NCBI RefSeq assembly: GCF_041154505.1
Contig: NZ_AP028672.1
Span: 2,374,001 to 2,438,000, forward strand
Source of the DNA: Acidovorax sp. A79
GTDB taxonomy: Bacteria > Pseudomonadota > Gammaproteobacteria > Burkholderiales > Burkholderiaceae_C
Direction: 5' to 3'
DNA length: 64,000 nt
The notes below the pieces were generated by a model, which saw only the letters and a program-made list of their open reading frames with translations, had not been told where the DNA came from and searched no databases. The translations under genes were made by a program, and so were the position numbers. Shown piece after piece: positions 8,267 to 18,093 of the stretch; position 1 is the first letter of the stretch, and every line of letters starts with the position of its first letter.

Positions 8267-9448
8267 ATGACCAAACCCTTCGATCTTGTCGTCCACGGCG
8301 CCACCGGCTTCACGGGCCGCCTCGTGGTCGAGTACCTTTTGCAGCGCTATCCCGCCGGCAGCGGCCTGCGCTGGGCCATGGGCGGGCGCAATGCCGACAA
8401 GCTCGCCGCCGTGCGCGACGAAGTGGGCGCCCCGGCCGACACCCCGCTGATCGTGACCGACAGCACCGACCCCGCCAGCCTGCAGGCGCTGATGGACCAG
8501 ACCCGCCTGGTGCTGACCACCGTGGGGCCCTACCAGCTCTACGGCAACGAACTGGTGGCCGCGTGCGCGGCGGCCGGCGTGGACTACGTGGACCTGTGCG
8601 GCGAACCCGCGTGGATGCGCCAGATGATCGACGCGCACGAAGCCACGGCCCGGGCCAGCGGCGCGCGCATCGTGTTCTCGTGCGGGTTCGACTCCATCCC
8701 GTTCGACCTGGGCGTGTACCTGCTGCAAACCGAGATGAAGGCCCGTTTCGGCCACCCCGCGAGCCGGGTGCGCGGACGGGTGCGCAAGATGAAGGGCACG
8801 TTCTCGGGCGGCACCGCCGCCAGCCTGAAGGCCACCATGGCCGCCGCCGCCACCCACCCCGCCGTGCTGGACCTGCTGAAGAATCCGTTCTCGCTCACGC
8901 CCGGCTTCGAAGGGCCGCGCCAGCCCTCGGGCAACAAGCCCATGGTGGACGAGGCCCTGGGCGAAGGAGTGTGGGTGGCCCCGTTCGTGATGGCCGCCAT
9001 CAACACCCGCAACGTGCACCGCTCCAATTTCCTGCTGCAGCACGCCTACGGCACCGACTTCGTGTACGACGAAATGCTCATCACCGGCCCCGGCGAAAAG
9101 GGCGAGGCCATGGCCAATGCCGTGGCGGGCGACAAGTCGCTGGGCTCGGACAAGGGCCCCAAGCCCGGCGAGGGCCCTTCCCGCGAGGAACGCGAGAACG
9201 GCTTCTACGACGTGCTCTTCCTGGGCACCGACGCCGCGGGCAACAGCCTGCGCGTGGGCGTCAAGGGCGACCGCGACCCGGGCTATGGCTCCACCTCCAA
9301 GATGATCACCGAGGCGGCCGTGTGCCTGCTGCAGGACGCCACGGACACCCCCGGCGGCATCTGGACCACGGCGCCCGCGCTGGGCGGCAAGCTGATCGCG
9401 CGGCTGCAGGCCCACGCGGGGCTGAGCTTCGCGGTGGAAGCGGCGTAA
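8267..9448 (+). CDS. Saccharopine dehydrogenase-like oxidoreductase / enoyl reductase
   Basis: A 393-residue enzyme with an N-terminal Rossmann fold (GATGFTGRLVVEYLL at ~10-24) of the saccharopine-dehydrogenase NAD(P)-binding family, close to the trans-acting enoyl reductases of mycobacteria and their proteobacterial relatives. The body includes the conserved YVDLCGEPAWMR and GFDSIPFDLGVYLLQ segments. It is probably cytosolic and acts on a lipid or acyl substrate; true saccharopine dehydrogenase activity is unlikely. The start ATG at 8267 is preceded by GGAGA. It is monocistronic or co-transcribed with the exporter 94 bp downstream. Confidence 0.82.
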   Translation: MTKPFDLVVHGATGFTGRLVVEYLLQRYPAGSGLRWAMGGRNADKLAAVRDEVGAPADTPLIVTDSTDPASLQALMDQTRLVLTTVGPYQLYGNELVAACAAAGVDYVDLCGEPAWMRQMIDAHEATARASGARIVFSCGFDSIPFDLGVYLLQTEMKARFGHPASRVRGRVRKMKGTFSGGTAASLKATMAAAATHPAVLDLLKNPFSLTPGFEGPRQPSGNKPMVDEALGEGVWVAPFVMAAINTRNVHRSNFLLQHAYGTDFVYDEMLITGPGEKGEAMANAVAGDKSLGSDKGPKPGEGPSREERENGFYDVLFLGTDAAGNSLRVGVKGDRDPGYGSTSKMITEAAVCLLQDATDTPGGIWTTAPALGGKLIARLQAHAGLSFAVEAA

Positions 9449-9542
9449 CGCCCCGGGGTGGGCCCGGGCATGTCCGTTTTCGCACCAGGCCGGTCGTGAA
9501 ACGCGCGGCCACGGACCCGCCGGTGCACCGAAAATACAGGGC

Positions 9543-10457
9543 ATGAACACTGCCCTGCGCCCCCGCGATCTCGCCCTGGCCCTGCTCGTCATCGTGGTCT
9601 GGGGGCTCAACTTCGCCGTCATCAAGGTGGGCGTGGCCGGTGTGCCGCCCCTGCTGCTGGGCGCGCTGCGCTACCTGCTGGCGGCGTTTCCGGCGCTGCT
9701 GTTCGTGACGCCGCCCAGGGTGCCGCTGCGCCTGTACCTGCTGTACGGCATGACCATGGCGGTGGGCCAGTTCGCCCTGCTGTTCACCGCCATCCACATC
9801 GGCATGCCGTCGGGCCTGGCCTCGCTGGTGCTGCAGTCGCAGTCGTTCTTCACGCTGCTGCTGGCGGCCTGGTGGCTGCGCGAGGCATGGCAGGGCAACC
9901 AGGTGGCGGGCCTGGCGCTGGCCGGCGTGGGGCTGGTGCTGATCGGCAGTGCCCACGGCGCGTCGATGCCGCTGGCGGGATTCGCACTGACCGTGGGGGC
10001 GGCGGCGATGTGGGGCTGCGGCAACATCGTCACGCGCGCCGTGGGACGCTACGGGCCGATGAACCAGTTTGCCTTCATCGTGTGGTCGAGCGTGGTGGCG
10101 CCGCTGCCATTCGTGGCGCTGTCCTTGCTGCTGGACGGGCCCGCGGCCGTGTGGGCCGCCGTGCAGCACCTGTCGCTGAAATCCATGGCCGCCGTGGCCT
10201 ACATCGCCTGGATCTCCACGCTGCTGGGCTTCGGGCTGTGGACGTATCTCATGTCGCGCTACCCGGTGAACCGCGTCGCCCCCTTCACCCTGCTGGTGCC
10301 CGTGGTGGGCCTGACCACGGGCTGGTGGGTGTTCGGCGAGCAGTTGTTGCCCGTGCACTTTGCGGGCGCGGGGCTCTTGATGGCGGGGCTGGTGGTCAAC
10401 GTGTTCGGCGGTCCGGCCTGGGCGGCCGTGGTGGGGCGCCTGCGCGGCGCCCCGTGA
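9543..10457 (+). CDS. DMT-superfamily (EamA) metabolite exporter
   Basis: A 304-residue inner-membrane protein with ten predicted helices in two EamA repeats (~5-140 and ~150-290). The WGLNFAVIKVG start and the GFGLWTYLMSRYPVNRVAPFTLL segment resemble E. coli EamA/YdeD, a cysteine/O-acetylserine exporter. The substrate here is not provable. It is convergent with the Lrp-type regulator, 18 bp apart. Confidence 0.85.
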   Translation: MNTALRPRDLALALLVIVVWGLNFAVIKVGVAGVPPLLLGALRYLLAAFPALLFVTPPRVPLRLYLLYGMTMAVGQFALLFTAIHIGMPSGLASLVLQSQSFFTLLLAAWWLREAWQGNQVAGLALAGVGLVLIGSAHGASMPLAGFALTVGAAAMWGCGNIVTRAVGRYGPMNQFAFIVWSSVVAPLPFVALSLLLDGPAAVWAAVQHLSLKSMAAVAYIAWISTLLGFGLWTYLMSRYPVNRVAPFTLLVPVVGLTTGWWVFGEQLLPVHFAGAGLLMAGLVVNVFGGPAWAAVVGRLRGAP

Positions 10458-10475
10458 GCGGAGGGCTGGCCGCCG

Positions 10476-10991
10476 CTACAGCGCCAGCGGCAGCTCGGTG
10501 GTGGACAGCACATTGCGCAGCACCATGAACGAGCGCACCTGCCGCACCCCCGGCAGGTAGAGCAGCTGCTCGGCATGCAGCCGGTTGAAGCTGTCGTTGT
10601 CGCGCGTGCGCACCAGCATGAAGTAGTCGAACTCGCCGGTGACCACATGGCATTCCATGCAGCCGGACACCTTGGCCGCCGCCTTTTCAAACTCGGCAAA
10701 CGACTCGGGCGTGGAGCGGTCGAGCACCACCCCAATCATCACCAGCATGCCCGCGCCCACGGCCTGGGGGTTGAGCAACGCCACGATGCCGTCGATGAGC
10801 CCCAGGCGCTTGAGCCGCTCCACGCGGCGCAGGCAGGCGGGCGGGCTCAGGTGCACCTTCTCGGCCAGCGCCACATTGGACAGCGAGGCATCACGCTGCA
10901 GCTGGCGCAGGATGGCCTTGTCGGTACGGTCCAGCTCGGCCGACACATCGGACTGCGGCACATTCTTGGCACGAACTTTTGTTGTGCGCAT
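10476..10991 (-). CDS. acdR: Lrp/AsnC-type regulator, probable AcdR
   Basis: A 171-residue Lrp-family regulator. The N-terminal HTH (~19-75, with LSNVALAEKVHLSPPACLRRVERL) is followed by an AsnC ligand-binding RAM domain containing GEFDYFMLVRTRDNDSF. It is divergent from acdS with 161 bp between start codons, the arrangement known for acdR-acdS in plant-associated Proteobacteria, where AcdR activates acdS in the presence of ACC. The symbol rests on this context. A dyad lies 10 bp upstream of its start codon, so autoregulation is likely. Confidence 0.85.
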   Translation of the reverse strand: MRTTKVRAKNVPQSDVSAELDRTDKAILRQLQRDASLSNVALAEKVHLSPPACLRRVERLKRLGLIDGIVALLNPQAVGAGMLVMIGVVLDRSTPESFAEFEKAAAKVSGCMECHVVTGEFDYFMLVRTRDNDSFNRLHAEQLLYLPGVRQVRSFMVLRNVLSTTELPLAL

Positions 10992-11000
10992 GGTGATCTG

Positions 11001-11028
11001 TGAGAAATATTAGTTTTTCATATTCTCA
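11001..11028. promoter_or_regulatory. Inverted repeat between acdR and acdS (Lrp-type operator candidate)
   Basis: TGAGAA-N16-TTCTCA: perfect 6-bp arms within a markedly A/T-rich stretch between the divergent genes. It lies 10 bp from the acdR start and 124 bp from the acdS start, which suits an Lrp-family protein that represses its own gene and activates acdS from a distance. The interior is not symmetric. Confidence 0.55.
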
Positions 11029-11152
11029 TACACAAACCTGAAACGCTGAAATCAGGAAGAAATTCGCAACCACTGTATGCGCGTGTTTTCCTACGATGAA
11101 GGCACTGCAAGCCACCTCTTGCACCATCCCTTCCATCGACCGGAAACCCGCC

Positions 11153-12169
11153 ATGAACCTGCAGAAATTCGCCCGCCACCCGCTCACCTTCGGGCCCTCG
11201 CCCATCACCGCGCTGCCGCGCCTGTCGGCCCACCTGGGCGGCAAGGTGCACCTGTATGCCAAGCGCGAGGACTGCAACTCGGGCCTGGCCTTTGGCGGCA
11301 ACAAGACGCGCAAGCTCGAATACCTCATCCCCGAGGCGATCGCGGGCGGCTACGACACGCTGGTCTCCATCGGCGGCATCCAGTCCAACCAGACGCGCCA
11401 GGTGGCCGCCGTGGCCGCGCACCTGGGCATGAAATGCGTGCTGGTGCAGGAGAACTGGGTCAACTACTCCGACGCGGTGTACGACCGCGTGGGCAACATC
11501 GAGATGAGCCGCATCATGGGCGCCGACGTGCGCCTGGACGCCGCGGGCTTCGACATCGGCATCCGCCCGAGCTGGGAGCAGGCCATGGAAGACGTGAAGA
11601 AAGCCGGCGGCAAGCCCTTCCCCATCCCCGCCGGCTGCTCCGAGCACCCGTACGGCGGCCTGGGCTTCGTGGGCTTTGCCGAGGAAGTGCGCCAGCAGGA
11701 GAAGGAGCTGGGCTTTACGTTTGACTACATCGTCGTGTGCTCGGTCACGGGCAGCACGCAGGCCGGCATGGTGGTGGGCTTTGCGGCCGACGGCCGGGCG
11801 CGCAAGGTGATCGGCATCGACGCCTCGGCCAAGCCCGAGAAGACGCATGCCCAGGTGCTGCGCATCGCGCAGAACACGGCCAAGCTGGTGGAGCTGGGCC
11901 AGGAGATCACGGCCGAGGACGTGGTGCTCGACACGCGCTACGGCGGCCCCGAATACGGCCTGCCCAACGAGGGCACGCTCGAAGCCATCCGCCTGTGCGC
12001 ACGCCAGGAAGGCATGCTCACCGACCCGGTGTACGAAGGCAAGTCCATGCACGGCATGATCGACATGGTGCGCAAGGGCGAATTCCCCGAAGGCTCCCGC
12101 GTGCTGTACGCGCACCTGGGAGGGGTGCCGGCGTTGAACGCCTACAGCTTTCTTTTTCGCAACGGCTGA
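11153..12169 (+). CDS. acdS: 1-aminocyclopropane-1-carboxylate (ACC) deaminase
   Basis: Cytosolic PLP enzyme that cleaves ACC, the ethylene precursor of plants, to 2-oxobutyrate and ammonia. It is 338 residues, the usual AcdS length. The PLP lysine K51 (GGNKTRK), S78 (GIQSNQ) and Y294 are present. Both positions used to separate true ACC deaminase from the related D-cysteine desulfhydrase, E295 and L322, are also present, so the assignment is firm. The start at 11153 gives the family N-terminus [17 protein letters not shown]. Divergent regulator acdR. It implies life near plant roots or shoots. Confidence 0.96.
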   Translation: MNLQKFARHPLTFGPSPITALPRLSAHLGGKVHLYAKREDCNSGLAFGGNKTRKLEYLIPEAIAGGYDTLVSIGGIQSNQTRQVAAVAAHLGMKCVLVQENWVNYSDAVYDRVGNIEMSRIMGADVRLDAAGFDIGIRPSWEQAMEDVKKAGGKPFPIPAGCSEHPYGGLGFVGFAEEVRQQEKELGFTFDYIVVCSVTGSTQAGMVVGFAADGRARKVIGIDASAKPEKTHAQVLRIAQNTAKLVELGQEITAEDVVLDTRYGGPEYGLPNEGTLEAIRLCARQEGMLTDPVYEGKSMHGMIDMVRKGEFPEGSRVLYAHLGGVPALNAYSFLFRNG

Positions 12170-12443
12170 CGCACCGCCGCGCGAGGAAACGGAGCAACAG
12201 CGCCTGTGCCGGCTGGCCGGGCTGTCCGTGATCTGAGCGCCCCCCGCTCTGCCCTCACAAGACCTGCGCATGCCACCCGGTCTTCCACCGCCATGGTCCC
12301 GTGCCCTCATCTCATCGCCCTGGCGGCCTCGACAACTCCGCAGTAGCGACAGGCGTGGCCAGAGCGAGACGAAGACTGGCGCGCCTTCCCCTTGTTCACA
12401 GCCGCAACGCAGGGTGAACAACCCGCACCAGAAGGACCGCCAC

Positions 12444-13439
12444 ATGAAATGCCCACAGCCGAAAAGACGCACCGGCGTCGCCTTGTTGTTCATGGCAGCC
12501 ATCGCAGGCTTGGGTTGGGGGCGCATGGCGCACGCCGATGGCTACCCCGCCAAGCCGGTGCAGCTGGTGGTGCCCTTTCCGCCCGGCGGGGCCGTCGACA
12601 TCGTGGGCCGGCTCATCAGCAAGAAGCTGGGCGAACGCCTGGGCCAGGCGGTGGTGGTCGAGAACAAGGCCGGCGCGGGCACCATCGTGGGCGCATCCTT
12701 CGTGGCCAACGCTCCGGCCGACGGCTACACGCTGCTGATCAGCTCGGGCTCCACCTTCACCGTCAACCCGGCGCTCAACAACAAGCTGCCGTACGACCCG
12801 GTCAAGAGCTTCGAGCCCATCGGCATGGTGGCGCGCGTGCCGCTGATCCTGCTGGCCCACCGCGATGTGCCGGTGGCCAACCTCCCGCAGCTGATCGCGG
12901 CGGTGAAGCGCGCTCCGGACAAGTTCTCCTACGGCTCGTTCGGCAGCGGCACCACGGGCCACTTTGCCGCCGAGCTGATGTGGTCGGCCACCGGCATCCA
13001 GCTGATGCATGTGCCCTACCGGGGCAGCGCACCCGCCATGAGCGACCTGATCGGTGGGCAGATCCCGTTCACCATCGACACGGTGGCGGCCGCGCTGCCG
13101 CAGCTCAAGGGCGGCAAGATCAAGCCCATCGTGGTCACCGGCGCGGCGCGGGCCACGCAGCTGCCGGATGTGCCCACGGTGGCGGAAAGTGGCTTCGCGG
13201 GTTTTGCCGCGGATTCGTGGCTGGCCGTCGTGGCGCCGCGCGGCCTGCCCGCCGAAGTCAAGGCGAAGCTGGGCAAGGCCCTGGCCGAGACCATGGCGGA
13301 TGCCGAGATCCGCAGCAAGCTCATCGCCAGCGGGCTGGAGCAGTCCTATGCCAGCGGCGACGCCGTGCTGGCGCGGATCGAGGACGAACTGCCGCGCATG
13401 CGCGCGATCGCCCAGCGCGCGAACATCCGGGCGGAGTGA
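12444..13439 (+). CDS. Bug/TctC-type periplasmic substrate-binding protein
   Basis: A 331-residue exported protein with a signal peptide (positively charged KRR, hydrophobic core, cleavage near AHA|DGYP) and the Bug family body starting YPAKPVQLVVPFPPGG. Such proteins bind carboxylates for tripartite tricarboxylate transporters; Burkholderiales carry scores of orphan copies. No membrane partner genes are nearby, so the ligand is unknown. The 274 bp before it hold no feature I can support. Convergent with the GST gene. Confidence 0.88.
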   Translation: MKCPQPKRRTGVALLFMAAIAGLGWGRMAHADGYPAKPVQLVVPFPPGGAVDIVGRLISKKLGERLGQAVVVENKAGAGTIVGASFVANAPADGYTLLISSGSTFTVNPALNNKLPYDPVKSFEPIGMVARVPLILLAHRDVPVANLPQLIAAVKRAPDKFSYGSFGSGTTGHFAAELMWSATGIQLMHVPYRGSAPAMSDLIGGQIPFTIDTVAAALPQLKGGKIKPIVVTGAARATQLPDVPTVAESGFAGFAADSWLAVVAPRGLPAEVKAKLGKALAETMADAEIRSKLIASGLEQSYASGDAVLARIEDELPRMRAIAQRANIRAE

Positions 13440-13473
13440 GCGCGGCAGCGATGGGGCGCTGGCGCGCGCCGGA

Positions 13474-14082
13474 TCACAGCGCCCAGCTCGCCTGCAACGA
13501 TGGACGCTTTGAAAATGCCTCGTACCAGGCCGCAACGGCGGGATGGCGCTGGCGCCATCCGAAGTCCGCAAACCTGAGATCCAGGTACCACAGCGCACAG
13601 GCCACCGTGAGCGTGCCGATGTCCAGCCGCTGCGGCGCGATGAGTGCGGGGTTCGCGGACAGGTGGGCCAGCGAAGTCTCGGCCTTGTCCAGCTGCGCGG
13701 CGCGCCACTCGGGCCAGCGCAGCGGCTCGGGCCGCGCCACGTCCTCATAGCGGGCGATCAGCGCGCCGTCGAGGATGCCGTCTCCAAGCGCCTGCAGCGT
13801 CAGCGCATTCCAGCGCGCATCGCCACTGCGGGGAAACAGCGTTCCGTTGCCGATCTCGTCGAGGTATTCGCAGATGACGCGGCTGTCGTACAGCACGGCG
13901 CCCTCGTCGGTGATGAAGGTCGGCACCTTGCCCAGCGGGTTCCTGGCGATGATGTCCTGGTCGCGCCGGACCGGGTTGGCGTTCGACGGCAGCAATTGCA
14001 CGCGGTCGCTGAGGCCCAGCTCGTGCGCCGTCACCAGGCACTTGCGCACATAGGGAGAGAACGGAGAGAAATAGATCTGCAT
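13474..14082 (-). CDS. Glutathione S-transferase family protein, end of catabolic operon
   Basis: A 202-residue GST: thioredoxin-fold N-terminus (FSPFSPYVRKC, cis-Pro KVPTF, DSRVICEYLDE) and an all-helical C-terminal domain. It starts 14 bp after the stop of the flavoprotein gene, so it is probably the last gene of the GntR-linked operon. It may process an electrophilic intermediate or cleave a thioether or ether, but the sequence looks like the common YibF/GstB type and not specifically like a LigE/LigF etherase. Confidence 0.85.
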   Translation of the reverse strand: MQIYFSPFSPYVRKCLVTAHELGLSDRVQLLPSNANPVRRDQDIIARNPLGKVPTFITDEGAVLYDSRVICEYLDEIGNGTLFPRSGDARWNALTLQALGDGILDGALIARYEDVARPEPLRWPEWRAAQLDKAETSLAHLSANPALIAPQRLDIGTLTVACALWYLDLRFADFGWRQRHPAVAAWYEAFSKRPSLQASWAL

Positions 14083-14096
14083 GGAAGTTTACCGGT

Positions 14097-15809
14097 TCAT
14101 GGATGGGAAGGCGCTGCCTGCGCCAGCTGGCGGCCCGCGATCCACCCGAAGGTCAGCGCGGGCCCCAGGGTGATGCCGGGCGCGGGGTACTCGCCGCCCA
14201 TCACCGAATGCATGTCATTGCCCGCCGCGTAGAGGCCCGGGATGGGCTGGCCGGCGGCATCGAGCGCCTGGGCATTTTCGTTGCAGGCAATGCCCACGGC
14301 CGTGCCAATGTCGCCCGCGAACACCTTCACGGCATAGAACGGGCCCTGGCGCAAGGCACCGATGCAGGGGTTGGGCTGGTGCGCCGCGTCGCCCAGGTAG
14401 CGGTTGTATTCGGTGCTGCCCTTGCCGAAGTCGTCGTCGCGCCCCTGGTCGGCCTGCGCGTTGAAGCGCTCGGCCGTGGCCTGCAGCGCGGCGCCGCCGA
14501 TGCCCAGGGCATCGCCCAGCGCCCGCAATGTCGGCGCCTTCACCAGGTAGCCGGCCTTGACGAGGTGATCGCGCGGCCGCCCGCCCGGCAACGCCAGGCC
14601 CATGCCCCATTGCTCCATGAAGTCGCTGTCGCAGACCAGGTAGGCCGGCAGCGTGGGCACCGTGGCGTGGGAGCGGTACATCGCCCGCACGAACTCGTGG
14701 TACGAGGTCGCTTCGTTGACGAAGCGCTGGCCGGCCCCATTCACGGCCATGAGGCCGGGCTTGGCACGGTCCCAGACCAGGTGCGGATAGCGCACGACCG
14801 AGCCATCGGGCCGCTGCAGGATGGAGACCGGCGCCCAGAACGCCGGGTTGGTATGGCCCTGCCCCAGCACCGCGCCGGCTTCGCGCGCCAGCGCGATGCC
14901 CTCGCCCCGGTTGCCCTGCGGCGACATGGACCAGGGCCCCGTCGGCGCGGGGTAGTGCGCACTGCGCAGTTCCTCGCTCCAGGGGAATCCCCCCGTGGCC
15001 ACCACCACGCCGCGGCGCGCCCGCACCTGCACCGGCTTGCCCGCGCGCACCAGCGAGACGCCCACCACCGCGCCATGGGACACGTCCAGCTTCTCCACCG
15101 GTGTGTCCAGCCAGTAGTCGATACCACGGTCGATCACGCTCTTGAAAAGCCGGGCCGCCAGCGCATTGCCCAGCACCAGGCGTGTGCCCCGGTGGTAGCC
15201 GCGCAGCCGGTCGGCGAAGTAGCGCAGCACGAGCTTCATGCCCTCGCGCCATGCCGTGAACGAGCGCGTGACCGCCAGCAGGTGCCTGGCGTCGGTCATG
15301 TTGACCATCATTCCGCCCAGTACCATGAACTCGGGCAGGGGGTCGCGCAGTTCCCGGAAATACGCGCCCAGTTCCCGCCCGTCGAACGTCGCCGGGTCGA
15401 GCGACCGGCCGCCGAAGGCCGCGCCCTCGCGGTCGGGGTAGTAGTCGGGGGAGTAGCTGCGCGCGACAAGCCGCACGGCGGTGTGCTTCTCGAAGTAGTC
15501 GACCATGCCGGCGCCGTGGCGCAGGAAGGCCTGCTGCATCCCGGCCGGCGCCGCGTCGCCCACCGTGTTGCGCAGGTAGGTCCACACCTTCTCGAAGCTG
15601 TCGGGGTGGCCCACCCGCGCCGACTGCGCATTGAGCGGCGCCCACACGGCCCCGCCGGACACGGCGGTGGAGCCGCCCACGCGGTCGGTCTTCTCGACCA
15701 GCAGCACGCTGCAGCCTTCGATCTTCGCGGTCAGCGCGGCGGCCATGCCGCCCGCGCCCGCGCCGATCACGACGACGTCGTACTCGGCATCCCAGTGGGG
15801 GGCCGTCAT
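14097..15809 (-). CDS. FAD-dependent dehydrogenase, 3-ketosteroid dehydrogenase/fumarate reductase type
   Basis: A 570-residue flavoprotein. N-terminal dinucleotide-binding motif GAGAGGMAAALTA (~17-29) followed by the KTDRVGGSTAVSGG flavin contact. The C-terminal FAD loop has YAAGNDMHSVMGGEYP then GITLGPALTFG, the layout of 3-ketosteroid dehydrogenases and soluble flavocytochrome-like enzymes. It probably inserts or removes a C=C bond next to a keto group on a cyclic substrate. Start ATG at 15809 overlaps the stop of the upstream SDR by 4 bp (ATGA), indicating translational coupling. Confidence 0.85.
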   Translation of the reverse strand: MTAPHWDAEYDVVVIGAGAGGMAAALTAKIEGCSVLLVEKTDRVGGSTAVSGGAVWAPLNAQSARVGHPDSFEKVWTYLRNTVGDAAPAGMQQAFLRHGAGMVDYFEKHTAVRLVARSYSPDYYPDREGAAFGGRSLDPATFDGRELGAYFRELRDPLPEFMVLGGMMVNMTDARHLLAVTRSFTAWREGMKLVLRYFADRLRGYHRGTRLVLGNALAARLFKSVIDRGIDYWLDTPVEKLDVSHGAVVGVSLVRAGKPVQVRARRGVVVATGGFPWSEELRSAHYPAPTGPWSMSPQGNRGEGIALAREAGAVLGQGHTNPAFWAPVSILQRPDGSVVRYPHLVWDRAKPGLMAVNGAGQRFVNEATSYHEFVRAMYRSHATVPTLPAYLVCDSDFMEQWGMGLALPGGRPRDHLVKAGYLVKAPTLRALGDALGIGGAALQATAERFNAQADQGRDDDFGKGSTEYNRYLGDAAHQPNPCIGALRQGPFYAVKVFAGDIGTAVGIACNENAQALDAAGQPIPGLYAAGNDMHSVMGGEYPAPGITLGPALTFGWIAGRQLAQAAPSHP

Positions 15810-16549
15810 GCGCCCGACCCACCCAGCGACTTGCCGCCATCGACGAACAGCACCTGCCCGGTGATGAAGCCGGTCTGCGGCGACACCAGGAAGGCCACCG
15901 CCTGGGCGATGTCTTCCGGCCTGCCGGCCTTGCCCGTGGGCTGCAGCGCGAGCTGCGCCGCCAGCCGCTCGGGCGTGAGCGCGCGCAGGATGGGCGTGTC
16001 GATCAGCCCCGGCGCGATCGCGTTGACCAGGATGCCGCGCGGCGCCAGTTCCATGGCGCTGGCGCGCGTGTAGCCGACCACGGCGGCCTTGGAGGCCACG
16101 TAGTGCGGGTGGTTCTTCGCCCCCAGGTACGCGCGCGAAGCGATGTTCACGATGCGGCCGCCCTCGGGCATGGTCCTGGCCACTTCCTGTGTGAGCGTGG
16201 CCACGGCGATGAGGTTGACCTCGTAGGCACGGCGAAAGTCGTCGTTGCTCACCTCCAGGAACTTGCGCTCGTCGAAGATGCCGGCGTTGTTGACCAGAGC
16301 GCGCACTGGGGGCAGGGAGTGCACCAGGCCGCGCACGGCCGCTTCGTCCGTCAGGTCGAGCACGCGGCACTGCACATCCAGGCCCAGGCCCTTCAAGCGG
16401 CCAGTCTCGCGCTGCGCCAGGACTTCATCGCGGTCCACCATCACCACGGCGTAGCCGTCGCGGGCCAGGCGTTCGACCGTGGCCAGGCCCATTCCACCGG
16501 CCCCGCCGGTGACCAGGGCAATCGGTTTGCTGTTGCTGTTGTCGTCCAT
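15806..16549 (-). CDS. Short-chain dehydrogenase/reductase (SDR) 1
   Basis: A 247-residue classical SDR: cofactor motif TGGAGGMG (~13-20), NNAG, catalytic Tyr-Lys in HYVASK, and the C-terminal VDGGKSLGG found near the tetramer interface. The acidic residue after beta-2 (VDRD) suggests NAD+ rather than NADP+, fitting an oxidative catabolic step. ATG at 16549; a longer reading would add an Arg/Cys-rich stretch. Overlaps the flavoprotein by 4 bp; 19 bp after the second SDR. Confidence 0.87.
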   Translation of the reverse strand: MDDNSNSKPIALVTGGAGGMGLATVERLARDGYAVVMVDRDEVLAQRETGRLKGLGLDVQCRVLDLTDEAAVRGLVHSLPPVRALVNNAGIFDERKFLEVSNDDFRRAYEVNLIAVATLTQEVARTMPEGGRIVNIASRAYLGAKNHPHYVASKAAVVGYTRASAMELAPRGILVNAIAPGLIDTPILRALTPERLAAQLALQPTGKAGRPEDIAQAVAFLVSPQTGFITGQVLFVDGGKSLGGSGA

Positions 16550-16568
16550 GTGTTTGCGAAGATTCCGA

Positions 16569-17321
16569 TCAAGCCGAGAGAAAGCCGCCATCGACGGGCA
16601 GCACCACACCATTCACATAGCTGGCCATGTGGGAGGAAAGAAAGACCACGGGTCCGACGATTTCCTCGACCTCGCCGCCGCGGCCCGCGGGCACGCGCTT
16701 CATGTACCAGTCCGTGCCGCCGGGCACGGCCAGCTGCGGGGCGACCATCTCGGTCAGCATCAGCCCGGGCGCGACCGCATTGGCGCGCACCCCAAAAGGC
16801 GCCAGGTCGCGGGCCAGCACCTGGGTCAGCGAACGCACGGCGCCCTTGGAGGCGACATACCCCGCCGACGAGATGCCGCTCACGAACGCCACGATGGACG
16901 ACAGGTTCACGATGCACCCCCGGGTCTTCTTCAACGCCGGCACGAAGGCATGCGTGACGTTGAACAGGCCCTGCAGGTTCACGTCGATGAGGCGGTCCCA
17001 CACCTCGGGCGCGTGCGGGTCGTCGATGCGCGCGCGGCCGGAAATGCCTGCGTTGTTGATCAGCACGTCGATCGGGCCGATGCGCGCCTGCAGGTCCGCG
17101 GCGCAGGCCTGGACGGCGGCCCGGTCGCACACGTCCAGCACCACGCTCCAGGCCTCGCCGCCGGCATCGCGGATGCGCCGGGCCGTGGCCTCAGCCTTGT
17201 CCGCACCGATGTCGGCGCAGATCACCTTGGCGCCCTCGTTCGCGAAGCCCAGCGCAATGGCCGAGCCCAGTCCCCCGCCGGCGCCGGTCACCAGCGCGAG
17301 CTTGCCTTTCAACAAATCCAT
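16569..17321 (-). CDS. Short-chain dehydrogenase/reductase (SDR) 2
   Basis: A 250-residue classical SDR with TGAGGGLG (~12-19), CADIGADKAE (acidic residue favouring NAD+), NNAG, an S...YVASK active site and C-terminal VDGGFLSA. It is distinct in sequence from SDR 1 and SDR 3 of the same operon, so the three probably act on different hydroxyl groups or different steps. The start follows an AGGAGA Shine-Dalgarno. It lies between livF and SDR 1. Confidence 0.87.
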   Translation of the reverse strand: MDLLKGKLALVTGAGGGLGSAIALGFANEGAKVICADIGADKAEATARRIRDAGGEAWSVVLDVCDRAAVQACAADLQARIGPIDVLINNAGISGRARIDDPHAPEVWDRLIDVNLQGLFNVTHAFVPALKKTRGCIVNLSSIVAFVSGISSAGYVASKGAVRSLTQVLARDLAPFGVRANAVAPGLMLTEMVAPQLAVPGGTDWYMKRVPAGRGGEVEEIVGPVVFLSSHMASYVNGVVLPVDGGFLSA

Positions 17322-17349
17322 CCAATTTCTCCTGCTGAATGGGCGCCGT

Positions 17350-18085
<736 letters not shown>

Positions 18086-18093
<8 letters not shown>

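Noticed and set aside
13474..17321. SDR plus GST genes as a lignin beta-aryl-ether (LigD/LigE/LigF) system
   Set aside because: The GST looks like the general YibF/GstB type, and a ketosteroid-type flavoprotein has no place in that pathway; the evidence is too thin to claim it.
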